Shown here: positions 7,146-9,922 of the stretch, in pieces
Numbering within the stretch: the stretch's first letter is position 1
Layout of the letters: every line of letters starts with the position of its first letter
Assembly: GCA_005878415.1 (NCBI GenBank)
Contig: VBMM01000120.1
Coordinates: forward strand, 1 to 9,922
DNA length: 9,922 bases
Direction of reading: 5' to 3'
DNA from: Methanobacteriota archaeon
GTDB taxonomy: Archaea > Thermoplasmatota > Thermoplasmata > RBG-16-68-12
The notes under the pieces: generated by a model
Database searches by the model: none
Told to the model about the DNA's origin: nothing
What the model saw: the letters and a program-made list of their open reading frames with translations, nothing else
Made by a program: the position numbers and the translations under genes

Positions 7146-7304
7146 ATGACGGTCGGTGGCCTCAATTTCAGCTGTCCCCGGTGCAACAACCCTCTGTTCT
7201 TTACGTTCCGGTTGGCCGACCAGGGGGACTCGATGACTCGGGAGATCCACTGCCCTGGGTGCAAGACCACGTGGCGGGTCGGGCTCGACATCCATCCGAA
7301 GTGA
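7146..7304 (+). CDS. Small zinc-ribbon protein, 52 residues
   Basis: A 52-residue protein with two Cys pairs, CPRC (Cys10, Cys13) and CPGC (Cys36, Cys39), separated by 22 residues, which is the spacing of a zinc ribbon. Between and after the pairs are beta-strand-like stretches (NPLFFTFRL and TTWRVGLDI). Small archaeal zinc ribbons often bind nucleic acid or act as subunits of larger complexes, but nothing here identifies a partner. The frame is open much further upstream, but ATG 7146 is preferred: the upstream part lies antisense to the MBL hydrolase gene and lacks domain character, and a TATA-like box sits 29 bases before this ATG. The stop is TGA 7302-7304. A divergent hydrolase gene lies on one side and tRNA-Gly (opposite strand) on the other. 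Function unknown. Confidence 0.7.
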   Translation: MTVGGLNFSCPRCNNPLFFTFRLADQGDSMTREIHCPGCKTTWRVGLDIHPK

Positions 7305-7366
7305 GCGTTTCGTCGAAAATCATGCGGGTGCTGAGGTAACTCGGAATGGATGGAGATCGATGGGAG

Positions 7367-7437
7367 TGCGGGGCGCGGGAATCGAACCCGCGTTAGAAGC
7401 TTGGGAAGCTTCTGTCCTACCATTAGACTAGCCCCGC
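7367..7437 (-). tRNA. tRNA-Gly (anticodon CCC)
   Basis: The minus strand folds into a complete 71-base cloverleaf. The acceptor stem is GCGGGGC with GCCCCGC. The D arm is GTCT with GGAC around loop AATGGTA. The anticodon stem is GAAGC with GCTTC around loop TTCCCAA, giving anticodon CCC (reads GGG, glycine). The variable loop is TAAC and the T arm is GCGGG with CCCGC around TTCGATT. The discriminator base is A. All stems pair, with one T-G pair in the D stem. There is no intron, and CCA is not encoded (the next bases are CTC), so CCA must be added after transcription. The strip between it and the zinc-ribbon gene (7305-7366) shows only a short minus-strand T run at 7316-7319 that might serve termination. 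Confidence 0.96.
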
Positions 7438-7462
7438 GCGGCCGCTGAAACATGCCCCGTGG

Positions 7463-7469
7463 TATTTTT
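7463..7469 (-). promoter_or_regulatory. TATA box of tRNA-Gly
   Basis: It reads AAAAATA on the minus strand, preceded by ACCG as a possible BRE remnant. It is centred about 29 bases from the mature tRNA 5' end, leaving a leader of only a few bases. It begins 11 bases after the stop codon of the upstream membrane-protein gene, which agrees with that gene ending at 7481. Confidence 0.6.
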
Positions 7470-7480
7470 CGGTTCCTGCT

Positions 7481-8091
7481 TCAGACGGAAGTGATTTGGG
7501 AGAATGCCCAAGCGAGCGCCAAGATGGAAATCAACACGCCTGAGTCCGTTATCGACACCGCTCGGACGAAATTGCGCATTTGCCTTAGGTCGCGAACCCG
7601 GCCGGCGGTGAACGAGCTGACGGCCACCGCCGTCGTGCTCGCCGAATAGACGAGCGCACGAGGAAGGACAAGACAAGTCCGAAGATGACGACCGTGCTCG
7701 GGACTACGACGAGCGGCAGGACACGCCCGAAGTCGAGGCCAACGAACAAGCGAAGTCGCACCCGCGTGATCCACGTTTGCGTTCCAGTGGCAACCACCGC
7801 CGTCCAAGCAAACGCGACGCCAAGTGCATCGAGCAGGGCTGCGACGGGCGCCGAGGGGGACCCAAAATTGTCCTCGATCCCGGACACCATGAGCCACGGA
7901 ATTAGTCCGAAGATCGTCGCGGTGGCCGTGATGGCGAGGTATTGAACGAGTCGAGCCGTCGTCCCCGCGGGGATCGCGATTGGATCCCGCGCCCGGAGGT
8001 CGGAAACGCCCCCAAGGATCACGAAGGCACCCACGGCCCACGAAACGGCGGGCACCCCGATGAGAAGGAGCGTAAGCTCAAGCGATGGCAC
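7481..8091 (-). CDS. V/A-type ATPase c-subunit-like membrane protein, apparently frameshifted
   Basis: Two overlapping frames seem to be parts of one gene. The first runs from GTG 8091 and carries two hydrophobic hairpins (about residues 5-70 and 82-145) before turning into an Arg-rich tail that stops at 7585. From about 7665 to 7640 the coding character moves to the neighbouring frame. That frame encodes a third hairpin (TAVAVSSFTAG, then RNFVRAVSITDSG and a final helix ending AFSQITSV) and stops at 7481. The whole is 611 bases, one short of 204 codons, so one lost base would explain it. Hairpin 2 (FGRVLPLVVVPSTVVIFGL) resembles the second helix of V-type c/K subunits, where P-E-T carries the ion-binding Glu; here it is P-S-T (Ser132), with Ala56 at the aligned place in hairpin 1. 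No atp genes are nearby. GTG is the only plausible start before the upstream in-frame stop. A sequencing error, a pseudogene or two genes all remain possible. Confidence 0.5.
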
Positions 8092-8115
8092 GGTCTCCGA
8101 TATGCCGACTTGGCG

Positions 8116-8124
8116 TAATCTATC
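8116..8124 (-). promoter_or_regulatory. TATA-like box of the c-subunit-like gene
   Basis: It reads GATAGATTA on the minus strand, centred about 29 bases from GTG 8091. It overlaps the last codon and stop of the upstream UPF0147 gene. The spacing equals that of the other boxes here and supports the unusual GTG start. It is a weak motif on its own. Confidence 0.4.
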
Positions 8125-8374
8125 TCACGGTCTCGAGCTGCGAGATTACGTTCCAAATCAGCGTGCGGCCGTGGAGCGGGATGTTCGGGTCGTTCGCGAG
8201 ATCGTCCATGATCATGATCGCGCTCGTCACGCGCAGGTCGAGCGCCTCGTTTTTCTTCGCGAGTCTCGCCTTCGCCTCGGACGCACCGCGTCGGATGTTC
8301 CTAGGGACGGAGGTGTCCTCCGCGATCTGGTCGAGGACGTCCATGATTTGCTTCAGCTTCGCCTCGGTGTCCAT
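8120..8374 (-). CDS. UPF0147 family protein
   Basis: An 84-residue, all-helical acidic/basic protein recognised as UPF0147, a small archaeal family of unknown function. Characteristic parts are the N-terminal helix with KLKQIMDVLDQIAEDTSVPR (6-25), NIRRGASEAKARL (26-38), the DLRVTSAIMIMDDLANDPNI stretch (46-65) and the C-terminal TLIWNVISQLE (71-81). No catalytic motif, membrane segment or metal site is visible; the pattern of amphipathic helices suggests a helical bundle or oligomer. Length is normal for the family. ATG 8374 is the natural start. No TATA-like box lies 25-32 bases upstream, and the gene begins 30 bases after the Lrp-like RAM gene, so it may be co-transcribed with it. GAGATGG 5 to 11 bases before the ATG is a weak possible ribosome site. 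Confidence 0.88.
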   Translation of the reverse strand: MDTEAKLKQIMDVLDQIAEDTSVPRNIRRGASEAKARLAKKNEALDLRVTSAIMIMDDLANDPNIPLHGRTLIWNVISQLETVR

Positions 8375-8404
8375 CTGACCATCTCGCGGTTGTGAGCGTC
8401 GTCC

Positions 8405-8725
8405 TCAACTTGGTGCCCTCGGCAGTCCGGCTTCCTTGTAGGTCGTGACGACCATCAAGGTCTTTGTGTCCTTGATCCCTGAAATCGGAGCGAGGCTCGA
8501 AAGCACGAAATCCTTCAGCCCTTTGTAGTTCTTGAAGCGGGCCTTCGCGATGATGTCCGTGTCGCCGGTGACCAGGAAGACGTCCTGAATCACTTCGAAC
8601 TTCGAGATCTCCGTCGCGATGCGATCCGCCTCTTTCGTGTCTACCTTGAGCGTGATGACGGCGGCGACTTGGTCCTCGCCGTAGAGAGCGGTGAGGGCTT
8701 GCTCCATGTCGCTTCCGATCGCCAT
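8405..8725 (-). CDS. Stand-alone Lrp/AsnC ligand-binding (RAM) domain protein
   Basis: A 106-residue protein consisting almost wholly of an Lrp/AsnC effector-binding (RAM) domain. It contains VAAVITLKVDTKEADRIATE (20-39), VIQDVFLVTGDTDIIAKARF (45-64), where the GDTD turn matches the family's G-D-x-D ligand loop, and GLKDFVLSSLAPISGIKDT followed by the last strand TLMVVTTYKE. The N-terminal helix-turn-helix of full-length Lrp regulators is missing: only about 19 residues precede the domain. Such stand-alone RAM proteins form beta-barrel oligomers and probably sense amino acids or pair with other proteins; the ligand here is unknown. A GTG codon at 8728 directly precedes ATG 8725. I chose the ATG, which lies 29 bases from a clear TATA-like box. 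UPF0147 follows after 30 bases. Confidence 0.85.
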   Translation of the reverse strand: MAIGSDMEQALTALYGEDQVAAVITLKVDTKEADRIATEISKFEVIQDVFLVTGDTDIIAKARFKNYKGLKDFVLSSLAPISGIKDTKTLMVVTTYKEAGLPRAPS

Positions 8726-8748
8726 CACGCGAGGGATGGCGGGCCTCG

Positions 8749-8758
8749 CTAATTAAGG
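8749..8758 (-). promoter_or_regulatory. TATA-like box of the RAM-domain gene
   Basis: It reads CCTTAATTAG on the minus strand, centred about 29 bases from ATG 8725, in the 51-base gap after the upstream zinc-ribbon membrane protein gene. It is probably the promoter of the RAM gene and perhaps of UPF0147 behind it. Confidence 0.55.
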
Positions 8759-8776
8759 TTTATCCGCTCGTTCCGC

Positions 8777-9616
8777 TCATCGAGAAACACGCGCGCCGCA
8801 CTTCCGGCAAAATGCGTCGTCCGCGAGAAGGCTCGCACCGCATGACGCGCAAGCGCTCGCGACGAGCCGAGTCCCGCACTTCCGACAGAACGCATCGTCC
8901 CCTTGGAGGACCGCTCCGCAATTCGTACACGCGGTCGTCGCGTTCTGTGGCGTCGGCGGTGTGGCCAGCGCCGTCACGACATCCACGGATTCGCCCTCGG
9001 CCGCGCGCTTCGATTGTCGGGCGAGGCCAAGGGATCCGGTGTAATCTTTCGCATCGAAGCGGGTCTTCGCGGCGTCGAGGAGCTGCGTCGCCTGCCCGAC
9101 GTCGCGTCCCGCCGCGCCGGCGGCGTCGATGGCAGTCGTGGCAACCTCGATCGAGAACTTCGATTGCATGAGGTTCGGCGGGAACTCTTTCTGTATGATC
9201 TCCTTGGTCGTGATCTCCTCGGAAGCAGAGGAACGCGGCAGCCGATCGAGCTTGGCCAAGTCGCCTTTCGACGACTGCGCCGATTTCAGGGCGAGGAGCC
9301 GTCCCTTTGCCTTCGCCGTCAGGTCGATGGCGACGCGGTAGTTCCGCCGCGTAGCGGCCGTCTCGGCCTCGCGCAACCAGGAAGCCGATTCCTCGCTCCG
9401 AATCCCCTGGCGTTCCAGGGCCGCGAGGATCGCCTTCGTCGTCACGATTGTGTTGTGCGCCTCGTCGGAGAGTTCCTCGTCCCGTTTCGCCGTGCGCACC
9501 CGACGATTCTTCATCCGTTTCCGAAGGAACCGCAACTCAAAGAAGGTAAAGACGGCGAGGGCCACCGCGAACAGGATGACCGCGACCGTGACCTGGTCCG
9601 TGGCGGGATCGGCCAT
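8777..9616 (-). CDS. Membrane-anchored helical protein with two C-terminal zinc ribbons
   Basis: A 279-residue protein not assigned to a named family. Residues 9-27 form one hydrophobic helix followed by a strongly basic stretch (RFLRKRMKNRRVRTAKR, 29-45), so the bulk should face the cytoplasm. The middle has two similar amphipathic helical hairpins (about 72-111 and 170-208) with a TPR-like spacing of A, Y and L (for example NYRVAIDLTAKAK and DYTGSLGLARQSK), separated by a polar linker. After a Pro/Thr-rich linker come two near-identical zinc ribbons with Cys230, 233, 244, 247 and Cys256, 259, 270, 273, each ending CRKCG. The layout suggests a membrane-tethered adaptor or scaffold. An in-frame ATG at 9658 exists, but ATG 9616 starts directly before the helix and lies 29-30 bases from a TATA-like box, so it is preferred. 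Function unknown. Confidence 0.8.
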   Translation of the reverse strand: MADPATDQVTVAVILFAVALAVFTFFELRFLRKRMKNRRVRTAKRDEELSDEAHNTIVTTKAILAALERQGIRSEESASWLREAETAATRRNYRVAIDLTAKAKGRLLALKSAQSSKGDLAKLDRLPRSSASEEITTKEIIQKEFPPNLMQSKFSIEVATTAIDAAGAAGRDVGQATQLLDAAKTRFDAKDYTGSLGLARQSKRAAEGESVDVVTALATPPTPQNATTACTNCGAVLQGDDAFCRKCGTRLVASACASCGASLLADDAFCRKCGARVSR

Positions 9617-9640
9617 GGCGGCCCGCCCAGCCGGGTGAGT

Positions 9641-9650
9641 CCATAAAAGA
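9641..9650 (-). promoter_or_regulatory. TATA-like box of the zinc-ribbon membrane protein gene
   Basis: It reads TCTTTTATGG on the minus strand, centred about 29-30 bases from ATG 9616, in the 81-base gap after the purP fragment. Its T run could also help end the upstream transcript. The position selects ATG 9616 over the more upstream ATG at 9658, which would lie before the promoter. Confidence 0.6.
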
Positions 9651-9697
9651 GTTTCCACCCGTTTTTCCGGGTTGATTTCCTCCGCCGGCCCCGAAGC

Positions 9698-9922
9698 TCA
9701 GCTCAACACATCAGAGAGGCGGCCCTGCTTCTGCGCCACACGGATCTCCCGGGCGATTCGGCGGCCTGTCGACATCCCCGGCTCCGCCAAGTCGGAGTAC
9801 GGTGACCCCGCGATGAACAGGTTCGTCCCTGCGACGATCCGCGTGGAAATCTCGAAGACCTTGAACTCGAGGCGGTCCGTGACGATCGTCTCGAGGCAAA
9901 ACGGTCCGATCATCCCGCCGAA
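9698..9922 (-). CDS. purP: PurP, formate-dependent AICAR formyltransferase (C-terminal fragment; 5' end outside window)
   Basis: The last 74 residues of a protein whose frame is open to the window edge; the ATG at 9913 is internal (preceded by F-G-G). The enzyme belongs to the ATP-grasp group and uses ATP and formate to turn AICAR into FAICAR, the penultimate step of purine synthesis in many archaea, replacing the PurH formyltransferase. Diagnostic C-terminal landmarks are GPFCLETIVTD, FEISTRIVAGTN, then GSPYSDL and GRRIAREIR, with a short charged end after KQGRLSDVL. The gene ends at TGA 9698-9700, 81 bases before the next start codon. Only the C-terminal domain is seen, so a PurP paralogue without the activity cannot be excluded. 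Confidence 0.87.
   Translation of the reverse strand, partial: FGGMIGPFCLETIVTDRLEFKVFEISTRIVAGTNLFIAGSPYSDLAEPGMSTGRRIAREIRVAQKQGRLSDVLS

Noticed and set aside
1..9922. Mobile elements, CRISPR arrays, toxin-antitoxin or defence loci
   Set aside because: No transposase, integrase, repeat-spacer pattern or terminal inverted repeats were seen by eye, and the recognised genes are housekeeping, transport or unknown small proteins.

Overview
The window looks like a GC-rich archaeal chromosome segment with ordinary housekeeping and accessory genes. Three things point to Archaea: a PurP-type purine enzyme fragment, a UPF0147 protein and a PAC2-type proteasome chaperone; a tRNA-Gly(CCC) without an encoded CCA end; and AT-rich TATA-like boxes centred about 27-31 bases upstream of the chosen start codons, which suggests leaderless transcripts. 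A high-GC Thermoplasmatota-like euryarchaeon would fit, but that placement is inference. I see no CRISPR array, insertion sequence, integrase, toxin-antitoxin pair or defence system.

Layout, left to right. Bases 1-591 (+) hold the 3' part of a PAC2 proteasome-assembly chaperone gene whose product ends in M-Y-G. It meets the 3' end of rtcA (588-1622, -) tail to tail, and the two stop codons share the four bases CTAG. rtcA lies 4 bases downstream of a P2A-type calcium-pump ATPase gene (1627-4416, -), probably as one transcript. A 220-base divergent region (4417-4636) holds the pump promoter and a GC hairpin. It is followed by a CPA2/Kef-like cation:proton antiporter gene (4637-6376, +) with an extra C-terminal membrane domain. 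The antiporter gene ends one base from the 3' end of a metallo-beta-lactamase-fold hydrolase gene (6378-7010, -). That gene is divergent from a 52-residue zinc-ribbon gene (7146-7304, +).

The right third is all on the minus strand. In transcription order from the right edge it reads: the 3' end of a purP gene; a membrane-anchored protein with two C-terminal zinc ribbons; a stand-alone Lrp/AsnC ligand-binding (RAM) domain; UPF0147; a membrane protein that looks like three V/A-type ATPase c-subunit hairpins but is split by an apparent one-base frameshift; and tRNA-Gly. Most of these genes have their own TATA-like box, so they appear to be neighbours more than one operon. The possible co-transcribed pairs are pump-rtcA and RAM-UPF0147.

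Functionally, the calcium pump and the antiporter share a divergent regulatory region and both act on ions at the membrane. The rest are unlinked core functions: proteasome assembly, RNA end processing, purine synthesis and tRNA. The points most worth a second look are the frameshifted c-subunit-like protein lacking the usual carboxylates, the altered acidic pair in the antiporter, the missing metal-ligand His in the hydrolase, the HbYX-like tail of the PAC2 protein, and the fixed box-to-start spacing.
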